Below, piece after piece: positions 13,452-26,578 of a stretch of DNA of 64,000 nt. Under the pieces are notes generated by a model. It was not told where the DNA came from, did not search any database, and saw only the letters and a program-made list of their open reading frames with translations. The stretch's first letter is position 1. Each line of letters starts with the position of its first letter. The translations under genes and the position numbers were made by a program. Origin of the DNA: Callipepla californica brunnescens (Eukaryota > Chordata > Aves > Galliformes > Odontophoridae); contig JALIRH010000002.1 in NCBI GenBank assembly GCA_023055505.1, positions 17,011,244 through 17,075,243 on the forward strand, written 5' to 3'.

Positions 13452-13545
13452 GAGTCACACAATCATAGATCATTAAGTTTTGAAAAGACCTCTAAGATTA
13501 CCTAGTCCAACTATCTGCTTACTACCACTATTGTCCACAGTGTGC
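13452..13545 (-). mobile_element. CR1 LINE 3'-end fragment
   Basis: On the plus strand the reversed octamer tail (CACACAATCATAGATCAT) leads into GAAAAGACCTCTAAGAT and CTAGTCCAACTATC. This order is typical of the extreme 3' end of avian CR1 read in antisense. About 95 bp remain; no coding sequence is included. Sequence beyond about 13,545 no longer matches. Confidence 0.75.
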
Positions 13546-15870
13546 AACACAGGCCATTACTTTCTGCTTTTCTTTGTCTCGCTATTTTCATCATCTTCCT
13601 TTCCTAAACAAAAATTGAAAACAAAAAATGCATCTTCAAACAAATATCTGAAGAACATTCACAGTTCTTAAATTTAAATGTACTATTTAATGTGAATAAC
13701 CTGAAAAAATAATTGAATTCTTTAGTATTGGTGTTTTGAAGGTAACTAGAAGGTAAGACCTTAAACTAGATATGTGCAACTTTGCATTATTTCTTGAACT
13801 GAAACAAAATGATGAAAATTAAACTGTGAAACCTTTTGGAGGCCATCTCTGTGCATCTGTGTTTTGAAAGTGGGAATATATCTGTCAAAAGAAAAGAAAC
13901 AGACCTTTTGAGAATGAATTTAAGTAATGACATCCTGAAGCATAAACACTGTTCAGTTTTAACTGACATAACTAGAAATAATCATTTTTGTACAGTATGC
14001 TGAAGCAAAACAAAAGTAGTCTTAAACTTCTTGACATTTTTGTAAATCTTCTTGCAGTAGTTGATATTTACTGCATTTTTTTAAGGTCGATGTTTCTCTA
14101 ATAAGCCATTAAAGTTTAACAGGAAACTCAGCTGGAATAAATGATAAGAAAAGAAAAAGCAGCACTCCATTATTACCTGTCCAATCTATTTGTTAACAGA
14201 GTTCTATATCCGTTTTCTGTATTTTCAGTGTCTATGTGACGTTCAGTGACTCACTGATCAATTAGACCAAATGACTTCATGCTGGGAGAAAAGAATGAAC
14301 ACCAATTTAGAAGCTTATTTGAGAGAATTTGAGGATAACAAACTATCACTTTTTATTTTGAAATATGATGGTCAATAGAGATTGAAAAAAAAATGAAGTA
14401 AGGCTACTAAATTGCAATTGTACTTTGGTTTAGGGGATTTGTACAAAAGTATTTGTGCAAATACTCCATTCTGGAAACACTTCTTTATAAAATTCTTTTT
14501 GATTCTGTCACATTTTACATTGCACTAGTTAACCAGTAATTATTCATGCTAGAAACAGGAAGACAGTTAACAAAAACTTCTTGAGCAGTTTTGGAAACAC
14601 TTCTTTTAGTAATACATATACTTAGAAGAACATCAGAGAACATGCAAAAGTATAATTAAGTCGAATCTCTTGTTATTATAAATTCAGTGATGTGAAATTC
14701 TTTTTGAAAGTGTTTGAAAACGTGTAAAATAAACTTGTCGGAAGCATAGTAGCATTGATCCAAAACATTTTAAATGATATTTCATTTCATATGTTGTGAA
14801 AGACAACAACTGTTTTTTTCTCATGTCCCAAGACTCACTTTTTGAGGCATTTTTTTTCGATAAGACTAACTTAATCAGGAGGCAGGTGGTGAGTGTCACT
14901 CAGCCGGCATCACTTTGTGGACAGTTTTACATTTGAAAACATTTATTTGGAGCTGTTTGTCTTTGAAAGGGAGCGCTCAGGAATGTTTACTGGCAGAAGA
15001 TCTGGCCTGTGAGCAAATAACTGGTACTGGAGACAGGGGAATGATATCATTGTATCCTGTGAAGGCACTGTCACTCCAAAAACAGCTGACTCGACTACTT
15101 TGGACTTATTCATAAGTAAGTTTGTACTGTTGTTAAGTAGTATAGGAAAAGAAGTTGTCAACTGTACAACACAACCGCCAACAACCCAATGACCCAATTA
15201 CTATTGGAGATCAGCATCTGACGAGCTCTGCTGGAATCCCAGAGGTGACTTTCTCTCCATTGCTTTCTACAAAGTCTTCTTGCTTTTATTTCCTACCTCT
15301 TTTCTATCACATCTTTCCTTCCTCATCTCCCTAAGCAACTAGGATTTGAAATAAACTGGTCAGGCTAACATTTGACCCACTGTGTCTTAATCTCTCTGTT
15401 GGGTACACATATGTCAAAAGAACCTCCTCTCCCTCTTTATTAAGTGGAGTGAGACACATGTCTCATGATCAGCTGGTTTCTGAATGGAGGAGGTTAGATT
15501 CTCATCTCTGTATGCCAGACTAAATCAGGAGCCACATCGCTTAAACTAATACACCAGAACATCTGCAAAACTACTGGAAACAAATAGAATCTGACATACA
15601 AGTTTTAACTGCTGGTTACTTGGTTATTCATTTTCTGATTTTTGTAGGCATGATGTGAAAATACTTTTTCTGAAAAGGAAACAGATGTATTTCCACTGTG
15701 AAGCAGCAAGAGAGACATGTAGTACCATGTTCAGGGGAACACCTTGATTCTTTCTAATTCCTGAATGAAAGCTTTGCTAAAATATTTGCAACTCTTTTTC
15801 TTCAGTAAATTCTCTTATTTTTCATAGTGTATCTAGGCAATGCAAAAGGGGTGATTTTGAAGTGAATCAG
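13546..15870. other. Unique AT-rich sequence, no gene seen
   Basis: No dispersed repeat, RNA gene or convincing exon recognised. Open frames do not exceed about 85 codons and carry no family motif. Confidence 0.6.
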
Positions 15871-16432
15871 TAGAATCACAGAATCAAAGAATGGCTTTGG
15901 TTGGAAGGGACTTTGATGACCTTCCACCTCCAAACCCTTTCTGTGGATCAGGACACTTTCCACTGGTTCTGGCTTTCCAGGCCCCATCCTGCCTGGCCTT
16001 GAAGGCCTCCAGGGATAGGGCATCCATAGCTTCTCTGGGCAGCCTGTGCCAGCTCCTTACCACCCTCTGAGTGAAGAATTTCCAACATCTAATCTAAATC
16101 TCCCTTCTTTTTCTTTAAAGATATTCCCCCATTTCCAATCACTATCTGCCCATGTAAGAAATTATTTCCCTCCTGTTTATAAGTTCCCTTTAAGTACTGG
16201 AAGGCTGAAATCAGTTGTCCTCTGAGTCTTTTCTTCAGGATGAACAAGCCCATCTCCCTTAGCCTGTCTTTGTAGGAGAGGTGCTTCAGCCCCCTGAATA
16301 TCTTTGTGGACTCACTCCAACAGCTGCATGTCCTTCCTGAGCTGAGGACTGCAGACCTGTGTGCAGTTCTCCATTCGGGACCTCACAAGGGTAAAACAGA
16401 AGGGAAAAATAATCTCCCTTGCCCTGCTGGAA
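15871..16432 (-). mobile_element. CR1 LINE, 5'-truncated
   Basis: About 560 bp of antisense CR1. The plus strand begins with the reversed octamer tail (TAGAATCACAGAATCAAAG), followed by the GGTTGGAAGGGAC motif of the 3' UTR. Then comes the region encoding the C-terminus of ORF2, read right to left, ending in the segment equivalent to CCTCACAAGGG before homology stops near 16,432. The reading frame is broken by stops and frameshifts. The 5' truncation is the usual result of incomplete target-primed reverse transcription in LINEs. Confidence 0.92.
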
Positions 16433-18197
16433 ACAAATTTTATGCAAGAGTGGAAATAACAGTAACAGGTGATTAAGATTTCAGGATATTTTCACCTAAA
16501 TGTTTGCCAGGTGACGATATTGTGCTAGGAGTTTGAAATTGTTTGAGAAATATGTCAAACCAGCTTTAAACAGCTCTGTCTTGAACATAACTGCTTTTTT
16601 TTCAGCATGTTCTGCACAGAGTTCATATTTACTTCAAAACATTTGCTGAACTCCAAATCTGATGGGTACTTAGATAGGAAAGGGACTGCTAATGAAGAAA
16701 AAAAATGACAGAAAGCAAAACACTGTGCAAAAAAGATCACAAGCCCTTAATTCTACAAACAGTGATAATTCAGCTGTGATATTTCTATTTTAACATACAG
16801 AAAAGAAAGGAACACAAAGGCAGTATATTTGAGTGTATATAAATATAACACATATCCATGTGTTCAAGGACACACAATAATCCAGTGAAACTTATCCAAA
16901 ACAGAGGGAAAAGACTGAGAAACGTTTTAGAAGAATAAAACAACATCCAAATGTAATAATTAAAAGAAATCTGTTCCCAGTTACATTCAGTTATTACAGT
17001 ACACTGGCCCCCAAACTGAGCTGTAAAGAGAGAATCTTTAAACATATGGAAAAGACACAGGGAAGATATTTCTCCCCATGCATAACATTCTAGAGGTTTA
17101 TTGGTGAAACTGCTGACAATAGTTGCTGTCATTGAGACTGACAAATTAAATAAATGTTTAGATCACTTGATATGGCAAATTTTTTCATTACTGAAATAGC
17201 TGTCTATCAGAATGTTACACTTCTTCATTTAATTCCTTTATATTGAAAATAATAAGACAGCAAATTATTCTGATACACACAACATTTTTCACAATGTACT
17301 CTAGCATTCAAGTAAAATAAATTCCATCACACTCAGCCCTCTGAATAAATGCATCTGTATAGAGCTGTGAGCACAGACCTGCAGTGAAATGTGAACTCCT
17401 GCTTGGTTAGCATTGGTTAGCCCCAGCCCTGCTCAGTCTCTAATCTCAGATGCCTCACATTCAATGTGGTATGTCACATGAAGCGCTTCAGGGAAGCAAA
17501 TAAGCCAGGAGCTGCTTCTCAGAAAATCTAGTGCCTTGCACTTTGACAGAAGGCTGCTGCAACAGGAACATAGCAAAATGAATGCATGGTGCACGCGGTG
17601 TGTCACAGACCCTGTGGATGAATAAATGTCTCCTGTGAGCCTGAGTGTTATTTTTACTACATCTCTAAATAAAGTTGGACACCCCCAGAAAGTCAACATA
17701 CCGTAAATATTTCTATATCAAACTCCAGTCCCATATATTACTAGTTGTGTATTACGCATTAGCACATCTTTGACAATTCTTTTTGGTCGAATAAATTCTA
17801 AGAAATTTCTAAAAATCTTAAAAATGGAATTAGAAAATATAAGTTAAAAAAGAAATAGAAAAAATAGTGGATTTTTTGGTTGGTTAGTTTTTGGTGGATT
17901 TTTTTTTTTTTTAATAGTTATGCGTCTCCAGAATTCTGTCAGATATGGCAATTTTTCATGTCTTCACTGGAAGCATTTCTGCCCATGCAACTACAGTTGC
18001 TGAATTTAAGATGTTTGCATTTCCACCACAGAAGTTCTATTCTTAGTTCACTAAAATATTCAGGCTACTTGGTAGTGTTACTTAATCTTCACACCGGAAG
18101 ATCTGAATCTTTAAGATTTAGAATTCATTTTTGTAAAGTCTAATTTAGTAATTAGGTTCTTCTTCATGGGAAGAACTCAAAATTTCAAACTGGGCTA
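16433..18197. other. Unique AT-rich sequence, no gene seen
   Basis: No dispersed repeat recognised. A minus-strand frame of 119 codons at 16785-17144 is rich in aromatic and hydrophobic residues, but reads as low-complexity AT-rich translation with no known motif. A T-run lies at 17899-17912. Confidence 0.55.
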
Positions 18198-18236
18198 CAG
18201 AAGACTTCCAACCCAAGCCATTCTAAGATTCTATGA
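18198..18236 (+). mobile_element. Very short CR1 3'-end remnant
   Basis: The run GACTTCCAACCCAAGCCATT followed by CTAAGATTCTATGA matches the last 40 bases of sense CR1 (terminal UTR plus octamers). Nothing upstream can be aligned, so this is either an extremely 5'-truncated insertion or a decayed remnant. Confidence 0.55.
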
Positions 18237-21200
18237 AACATAGGCAATGTTTCCTCCCTGAGCTTGGAAGAAAGGAAAGTCAGACATTTACTCTGTTTGA
18301 AAACTGAGAATACTGCTGCTAAAGGCAATGATAATTGCTAAAGGCAATTCTGTCAGTTTTCTCCAGAGAGGCTTACTCCAAGTATGATTTATAGTATGAC
18401 CTACAAAGCGCAGCCTGGCATTGGAAAGGATGGCAAGGACATGGATTTTTCAAGGGTATTTACAGTACAGCTTAAAGCAGTGTTAAACTTGTTGCTTCTC
18501 ATTTGCTTTCATGTTTATAATCAAATTTGAAGCGTTGTTTCTTCCAGTTTAGTCTTTAATATAATTAGATGTAGTAGTTAAGCTGTTTGATATTACATAA
18601 CGTAGCATTTTATCTTTAAGCTACAATTTTATGCATGCAAAATAAATTCAGATTTTATCCAAGCAAGCAAAACTCCCACAAGACAATTCAAGCTCTATTC
18701 AAATTGATGATATGCTGGAGGCAAATTAATACTGTCCTTCATTAAAATCTTTTTGTGGTCTAGGATACTTGGCAGGAGCATTAGCTGTAATATGAAGCAC
18801 ATATCCTCAGGTGTTAACTACATATGGAAGGATTATCTTCATATAAACTAGAGGCAAAACAGCTGAACAAAAAGAAAATAATCCAATACCGCTTTCCTAC
18901 CCAGGGGCCTTAAGATCTCTATTTGTCATTTTGGTTAGGCATTGCTTTGATGGCAGTATGAAGAGACTGCGGTCCAAGAGCAGTGTAACAGGAACATCAT
19001 AATGAGGAGTAGTATTGCTGAAAACTAAACACAGCACAATTATCCATACAGACCTCGTAGCTGCTGAGACCTTAGGTGGATCAACATTAGTACTTCTTAC
19101 TCTAAGAAAATATTCAACAAATGTAAGAATTACTCACTAGATTCTGGATTAAATGAGAGCTCTGGCTTTAAGCTTTGGTTCTGCTGGATGAGAATTCTTC
19201 CTTCAGATATCATCTGTAGAAATATCTAAAGAATAGTGTGGAAAAGTCTCTAGGATCTCAGCATACTGCTCCTGTATGAAGAGATAAGATACTTCTCTTT
19301 AAAGTTCATTCACTGTGGGTGTCAGGCTCAGCTCTCACTTAGACTTAGCGTCCAGTAACTTTGTATGAGCCATGCTGCCAGTGGCTGAATGCAGTCAGAG
19401 GTTTTATTGAGTGCCTAACAACATTTCTTGGAAATCTCCATAGCTGCTGTTCGTTCTAATTGCTGTGATTAACACTCTCCTTCAGAAGGCAGATGTCATA
19501 GGCTCTGATGAAACTGTTCTCACAGTTCTTCTCAGCTGTTTCCTGCCTAGTTACATCTGTTTTTGTGTTTCTGGATTGCTTTATTTTAAGAGTATTCTAA
19601 TTTCAGGCTATCAATATGAACAAGTAACAGTTATAACACAGGCTTTCTAACTCTGCAAGTGTAGAGTTGATATTTCTTACTGCACATTTCCCACTGACTA
19701 ACATGCAATACTGCTTGGTTTAAAACTTGTGTAATTTTATGGCCTGACAGCCCTTTCATCTGCAGTCCTCTCATCATAGGACAGCAGGAGAACTGTTTTT
19801 CCTCCCACTGTTCCTTCAGTAGGTCTCAAAATTGGGTGACAGAATTATCACAGCTCCATATGCACACACTCTGGTATTTTTGGATCTCTGCTCTTAAACA
19901 TGTATCACTAAATAAAGACTACAAACATTACTTAAGAAAACCAAACTTCTACAGTAAATCTGCCTTTTTTCTCTAAAGAAATTATCAGTTCTCCAACAGT
20001 TAGAAGTAATGTAGAGGCAAAGCATGTATGCAAATTTATTTACTGCAGTGAAGTACATACACACTGTGCAAAGCAAATAAGTATTCAGGTCAGTGTAATG
20101 ACAGTGAGACTTCACAATCTTCTTACCATCACAGAGACATATCATAACATAGTGACATATTGCCAGAGTATGAAGAATCTCTCACATGTTCCTACCAAAG
20201 GGATTATTATGCTACCACTTCCAACAGTTACCATATCTGACCTCTGATAATAAGGCACAAATGTTTTTTTTTAGTTGCTGGCATTTAGAGCTATACAAGA
20301 TGTGAAAGAAGATGGGTGTGGTTTGCTTTCCACAACATGACAGTTTTGAAAACTGTCATGAAAATCCATGAAAATCACAAAAAAAAACCCAACTCTGTGT
20401 TTGTTTATGAAATGTGAAGTTAAGAAATTCAATTACTAAAATCTAAACATTCCCTCACTTTAAAGTTATCTTTTAACCTTTTCATAAGCAGCCACTCTTG
20501 AGATAAAATTCCCAAAAACATTTTGTCTTTTGCTGTTAACTTAGGTTAAGTTTTTTCTAGTGGCTTTATTTAGATTTTTCTTTAATAGACCAAGTTTCTG
20601 TGTGGAAAAGTTCTTGCTGCTTACCTCGTCAATGCTGCAAGACGAGAGTCTTTGTTATGCAGTCTTGCCATTTCCTTTGAGGCTTTATTTTTTCACAAAT
20701 AATGAATTTTTATATTTCTCTCCATCCAGTCTTTGGCAGCTACTATAAATAATTCCTTCTTACATTGTCCATGCTTTGAACCAGACTTAATATTTTCTCT
20801 AACATTTTTTCTTGATCTAAAGCTTCTGAAATAATTTTAATTATTCTAATTGGTATTTCCCCCCTGGACTTCTACTTCATACATTCAGTTTAGCTAGTTA
20901 GGGAATCAGGCATAGTTAGAAATATCAAAATAAGGAAATAAGCACTGATGTCCTTAAGGAGAACATCTTACTGAGATAAAACAGCAAAGAGAATTTTTTT
21001 TCTCCCATCTGTAGATCCACTTGAGCATTCCAGATATTTTATCTTTTTTTTTTTTTTTTACAGGGTACAGCTTCAACTTTAATCCCATCAGGAAAGAATC
21101 TGCTAAAGTAAAGCAAAACCTGTCTGACAAAAGAACCTGTGTAATACCATAAGTAACTAACATAGACATACTGTATGTGACCCACGTCATAACAGCAGCA

Positions 21201-22691
21201 GGCATGATCTGGTTAGTTGGGCAGAGTAATCCTCTGGTTATATACAAATCTCTTTTTTCCCATTTTTTTTCCTTGCAAACATGGCCTGACCCAACATGTG
21301 TCTCTCCCTAGTGACTTGGATAATTCAATAGATTGCATTTGTCCTTGTCAGAAATGCAGCAATTCTGAATTATTAGATCATGCAATAAAAGCTTACATTT
21401 CAAATCAAGAAGTTCCAAACTTAAACTACGCAAATGAATTGCTTGGAAGTGTTATTATTCAGGGAGGAGTAATGTGAAGTTAGTATTAAGTGCTCCGAGG
21501 ACTACCAAAGGTAAGAATCAGATGTATAATGTCAGAATCTACACCTACTATTTCACTTAGTTCTGCCTGTTTTATAATACAGACTTTTAATAATACATAG
21601 CTGTAAAATAATGGAAAACTTCCATTAACTTCAGCAAACCTTTGGCTCAGAACCTACGTGAGAAACATTCTGCAAAAGTAAGTTCTATTACCTCAGCTGA
21701 AATGAGCCACATTCCTCAGATTAATCCAGTATCAATTCACAGGAGGTTAGATACCTTCAGTCAGGCCGCATTGCTCGGAAACTTCATCTTCCTTAAAACT
21801 GTGTTTTAAAAGTTTCACTTCTCTAAGGACATACCTCCTCATTTTTAATATTTTAACATCCCCAGAGCTATTTTCTAATAATAAAAGTTTGATCTGATTG
21901 TTCTTGGGCAATCATTTATGAACAGTGACTCCTTAGGAGTCGTTCTGGTTTCCATCTCCCTCTCGGCACAGAAGTACTTTCTGCAATAATCTCCAACTTT
22001 TCAGGGTCTCCCTTTAGAAGAACATTTGAATACTCAGCCTTTGCAGCACATACAAACAAACCAATCCAAACACCAGAAGCACTGGCTCTGCTAGCTCTGT
22101 ATCTTTTCATTACAGTCCAAATCCCAGGTCATTACTCTGTGAGACCTGGCAAATAGAGAAACTTCTGGCCAAGACCCATAGGAAGAATTCCAGGAAAGCA
22201 TCAGGCCGTTGCAGATAATAGTGCAGTAGACATAATCATTCATATCAGCATAAAGTGCTGCCCAGGCAAGAAGCTGTTTAGAACAATAAACAGCTTATTC
22301 ACATTGGGCATGCTCTGATTGTGGTCTTAAGTAGTAGTATTGTAGTGAAGTGGCAAGAAGTAACAAGATCAGAATAAAACCTAATTTACCTACTTCAAAT
22401 AAGTCCAGATTCTCTGCATCTGAAAGATCTAGTTTGTTTTCATACCTGTTGTTGCCATTAGTGAACCAAGAGCATAAAAGATATTTTTCCCTAACTCATT
22501 AAAATGCATTAAGAAAAAGCTATTAGGAAACAAGTGCAAACAGTATTTTTTACCTTGTGTGTGTGGAGCGCTAGTAAAATTTCCATTTCTTTATAAGGAT
22601 TAAATACCACCAGAAAAGGATGAGAAACACCAAATCCATAAAAATAGCAACAGTGAAAAAATAAATAAACAAAAAAAATATATATTTTTTT
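18237..22691. other. Unique AT-rich sequence, no gene seen
   Basis: No dispersed repeat recognised over about 4.4 kb. It holds a near-perfect palindrome (20336-20360) and a 16-T run (21044-21059). The plus-strand frame at 21217-21477 (86 codons) contains a CICPCQKC cysteine cluster, but no surrounding domain supports a zinc-binding protein. Confidence 0.55.
20336..20360. repeat. 25-nt near-perfect palindrome plus 10-bp tandem repeat
   Basis: Two 12-nt arms, CATGACAGTTTT and AAAACTGTCATG, are exact reverse complements separated by a single G. The right arm runs into a tandem duplication of CATGAAAATC (20357-20376) and then an A-run. Such a palindrome could form a cruciform or hairpin, or be a dimeric factor site. 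No transcript context is visible. Confidence 0.85.
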
Positions 22692-23243
22692 AATTCTAAT
22701 TTTAAATGGAATAGAGTTTATTTTCTTCCTAAGATGTTATGATGCTATGTTTTTGCTCTAGGAGAAAACCAATAACAATGTTGATAACACTGCAATGATT
22801 CTATTTGTTGCTGAGCAGTGCTGCACGGTACCAAGGACATTTCAGCTTCTCAATTTGCACTGCTAACATGGGGTGCACCAGAAACAGGGAGAGGACAGAA
22901 TCAGGACAGCTGACCTAAACTGACCAAAAGGATGTTCCGCGTTCCTTCATGCAAAACAATAGAGTAGGAGGGAGCTAGATGGGTGAAGTGCTGCTGCTCA
23001 GGGTCTGGATAGGCATCAGTCAGTGAGTGGTAAGCAACTGTCTTTTGCATCATTTGTTTTGTAAGTTCTTCTGCTAACATTACCAATATTATTATTTTCC
23101 TTATTTTTCTGTCCTATTGAGCTGTCTTTTTCTCAACCCAGAAGTTTTACCTTTTTTCCAATTCTTTCCCCCACCCCACTGGGAGTGGGAAGTAACCAAA
23201 CAGCTGTGTGGTGCTGAGCTGCTTGTCAAATCAAACCACAGCA
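22692..23243 (+). mobile_element. Solo LTR of an avian ERVL-type endogenous retrovirus
   Basis: About 550 bp matching, in order, the pattern I know for a widespread avian ERVL-type LTR. The U3 start resembles GAATAGAGTTTATTTTCTTC, then come GTTGATAACACTG and the U3 blocks CATTTCAGCTTCTC and GGACAGCTGACCTAAACTGA. The R/U5-like part contains GAGCTGTCTTTTTCTCAACC and a C-rich CCCCCACCCC run. The end is TCAAACCACAGCA at about 23,243. No internal gag, pol or env sequence flanks it, so it is a solo LTR left by LTR-LTR recombination. Decay is substantial and no clear 5-bp target duplication is seen. A second member of the family lies on the minus strand at 39957-40530. Confidence 0.82.
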
Positions 23244-24381
23244 CCATGCCCCATTTGTCAGATTCAAACTCTGTGTTTGATAGGCCAGCTGTCATTCAGG
23301 TATACAGTCCCCAGAAGACAGATAATGTGAAACACTGCTCTGATATTAACTGGCAATCTTATAAAACCTCTACTTACATGTGATCTTCCTGGAAAAGCCA
23401 TTGAAAAATGCATAATGAAATTGTGATTGTGAGCCTGTTGGTGTTGATTGAATAAGAAAAGATCCTTTGGCTGAAAACCAGGAATTTAACAATTTTTACA
23501 AAGAAAGGTAATTCTCTTCTTTTTTTGTAAGTGAAGATCAACTGAGTGCAGTGATGGAGGGTAAGATTATGTCTTTGGCTGTTTTTTATTTCAATTGAAT
23601 GTAGCTTTTAGCTACTGTGGATTGTAGAAGAATGCAGTCTTTATTTTTTGTTTTTATGAAACTTTCATAAATCTGGCTAAAAACGCTGATGTATAATAAA
23701 TACTCTCTGGTGATTCTTGGCACAAACATCAAGCACATCTGCGCACAAGTCCTTGTGTGAGTAACCTATGCTGACATGCAGGCAGATGCAATTTACTACT
23801 GCAAACCTTGGAATGAATACAATATATGATATATACAATTTTCTATGATTCAAGTAGATGTATTTGGACTACGTATAAGCTTATGAATCAGTTTTTGTAA
23901 CTTTCTTCACTTCCCATTGATTAGAAGCAGATTTTAAATTTCTCATGAAGTAGAGACAGAAAATTGAAACATTAAACATATAGCCAAGAAAAAAAGATAT
24001 ACCTCCTTTAAACAAAGGGCTGTAGGGTCTGAGTATTACAAGTTTCCAACTTATATATGAAGAAGGGCAGAAATGTCTGAAGTAACAGATATAATTCTCT
24101 ACAGTCCCTCATTTGCGCATTATGGTATAGTCCACAAAATCACAGGTTTCCAGATCCTGATCCAGCACTTTTGTGGGGCAAATGTAACGGGAATGATGTA
24201 GAACAAAACCAAGCAGTTTTATCATTAGAGACAATATAAATGGTAACTAAAATGAAGTTGTGAAGACAAATTGTGCAATTTCTCAAATGGACAGTTAAAC
24301 CCATTCCTCCCCACCTGCGTAGTGTTCTCCATCATATTTATTGAGTTTGGGGAATAGATGAAGAGAGAGTAAGAGAATCCA
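23244..24381. other. Unique sequence, no gene seen
   Basis: No repeat, RNA gene or exon recognised between the LTR and the next CR1 fragment. Confidence 0.6.
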
Positions 24382-24601
24382 GTCTTCTTTGTAGCCCTCC
24401 GCTGGACTCTCTCCAGGAGATCCCTGTCTTTTTTGTACTGAGGAGACCAGAACTGGACACAACATTCCAGGTGAGACCTCACCAGGGCAGAAGGGAAGGA
24501 TCACCTCCCTTGACCTGCTGTCCATTCTCTTTTTAGTGCAACCCAGGATGTCATTGGCCTTCTTGGCCATCAGGGCACACTGCTGGCTTCTGGCCAACTT
24601 G
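24382..24601 (-). mobile_element. CR1 LINE internal fragment (ORF2 C-terminal part)
   Basis: About 220 bp of antisense CR1 lacking both ends. The minus strand translates to pieces typical of CR1 ORF2 downstream of the reverse transcriptase core, including SQQCALMAKKANDILGC and REVILPF. A frameshift then leads into a segment related to [11 protein letters not shown]. Missing the octamer 3' end is unusual for a simple 5'-truncated insertion and implies later deletion or replacement of the 3' part. Confidence 0.9.
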
Positions 24602-25765
24602 GAAACTGAGTAAACTCATTTAATTTAATGGAATTTATTTATTTACTTTACATAAACACTCAGTAGCCCTCAGTGGCTCAGATTCTACATTGCTCAGTGA
24701 GAGGAGTCCAAGATCCTTTTGCACAGACTGTTCTATGACTGGGCACCCTCCTACAACGTGCAGACCAAACCTCTCCCATTAGCAATGTCAACCTTACAAG
24801 CTCTCATTTCCTATTGAGTTCTCAAGCCTCCAGGCTACTATGATAAAGATGAGTCTAGGTGCTTGCTGCAGAATTGCCAGCACTAGTAAAAGCTCTGCCT
24901 GTAGCTGGATCACTGCAAAGTTTCAGAGGAGAAATGTGCATGAAGACAAGCAGGGAAATGACTAAAAGCTTTTGATTCCAGAGGAATAAGAATACTGACT
25001 GAAAGATTACTGCTTGCATCTGAGATAGTCCTGGGTTTTAATATATACCATTAAAGATACAGAAAGGAAATTTAACAATTTTTTTAACAATTACTATGTG
25101 TACCTTATATATGTATAACTTACATATATTTACATATCTATGTATAGTATGTCTATGAAAGGGGAAAGAAAACCAGAGATTCATTTATGCAAGCATATGT
25201 TATATGCAAATTGTCACCTACATCTCTCTGAGTTTCATTGAAGTTCAGAAATATGATCTCCTACTAGACGCCTGAAGCATACTGGTTCCAGTCAAAGACT
25301 ATTACTCAAAGTCTAAATGTTATTGACTGATGTCTGACTGTTGACTTACTTCCAGTTATAGCAAGAAAAAGAGAATATTACTTTACTTTTGACAGTGTGT
25401 AGGTTTCTGGAGATCTTTTTAATCTTGTACAAATATCCTGCAATAAAAAGTTCCTACTAACTTTATTACTAATGGACAAAGTAATTAAAGAGAAGGTCAA
25501 TGGAAAAGATCTGCAAATCTTTGATGCTAAAATATGTATCACCATTCCTCCGGACTGTGTTTTCTGCAGTTTAATTATATAAAATTAATTTTCAAGCATC
25601 ATACTATTTAGTTTGTCTAATAGTACAGAGAATTCCCTGTTTGTAGAGAAAATGCATTTTATGATGCAGCTGTTACTTTTGTATCCTCTGTTGTACCTGT
25701 GATCATGACACAGATGATAGAAGTTCTAAACCTCCTAGACTTTCTCTGTTGATCCTAGTTGATGA
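24602..25765. other. Unique AT-rich sequence, no gene seen
   Basis: No repeat or gene recognised. A TATG/TATA-rich stretch lies at about 25,090-25,150. Confidence 0.6.
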
Positions 25766-26578
25766 AATCACAGAATCACAGAATTGTAGGGGTTGAAGGG
25801 ACCTCTGGAGATCATGGAGTCCAACCTCTTGCCAAATCAGCTCCCTAGCCCAGGTTGCACAGGTAGGCATCCAGGCAGGTCTGGAATGTCTCCAGAGAAG
25901 GAGACTCCACCACCTCTCTGCAGCCTGCGCCAGTGCTCCATCACTGCACTGTGAAGAAGTTCCCACACACATTTGTGCGGAATTTCCTTTGCTTCAGTTT
26001 ATGGACATTTTCCCTTTTTATATCACCACTCACTGCTGAGAAGAGCCTGGACCCATCCCTTTGCCTACTGCACCAGAGATGTTTATAGACATGGATCAGG
26101 TCCCCTCTGAGTCTTCTTTTTCCAAGGCTGAAAAGACCCAGGTCTCTCATCCTTTCCTCATAAGGGAGGTGCTCCAGGCCCTTTATCACCTTTGTGGCCC
26201 TCCACTAGACTCTATCCAGGAGATGCCTGTCTTTTCTGTACTGTGGAGACCACAACTGGACACAGCATTCCAGGTGAGGCCTCACCAGGGCAGAAGTAGA
26301 AGGGAAGGATCACCTCCCTCAACCTGCTGTCCACTCCCTTTTTAATGCACCCCAGGATCCCGTTGGCCTTCTTGGCCACCAGGGCACACTGCTGGCTCAT
26401 GGCCAATCTGTCATCCACCAGGACACCCAGGTCCCTCTCCTCAGAGCTCCACTCCAATAGGCCAACTCTCAAACTGTACATGTGGTTATTTCTCCCTAGG
26501 TGCAAGACTCTACGCTTGCTCTTGTTAAAGCTAATCTGATTCCTCTCTGCCCAATTCTCCAGCCTTTCCAGGTCTCAT
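25766..26578 (-). mobile_element. CR1 LINE, 5'-truncated, well preserved
   Basis: About 810 bp of antisense CR1 from its octamer 3' tail (AATCACAGAATCACAGAATT at the left edge) into ORF2. The minus strand preserves recognisable CR1 ORF2 blocks: ERDLGVLVDDRLAMSQQCAL and KKANGILGCIKK, then in another frame [20 protein letters not shown] and [14 protein letters not shown], then the C-terminal region. At least two frameshifts separate these blocks, so it is a pseudogenised copy. It is 1.2 kb from the 24.4-kb fragment in the same orientation. The two cover overlapping parts of ORF2, so they are independent insertions rather than one split element. Confidence 0.95.

Noticed and set aside
16785..17144. 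119-codon minus-strand frame with apparent hydrophobic segments
   Set aside because: Hydrophobicity reflects T-rich codons on the minus strand of an A-rich region; no conserved family pattern.
21217..21477. CICPCQKC cysteine cluster as a zinc-binding domain
   Set aside because: Isolated cysteines without the flanking residues or spacing of any zinc-finger class I know, in an 86-codon chance-length frame.
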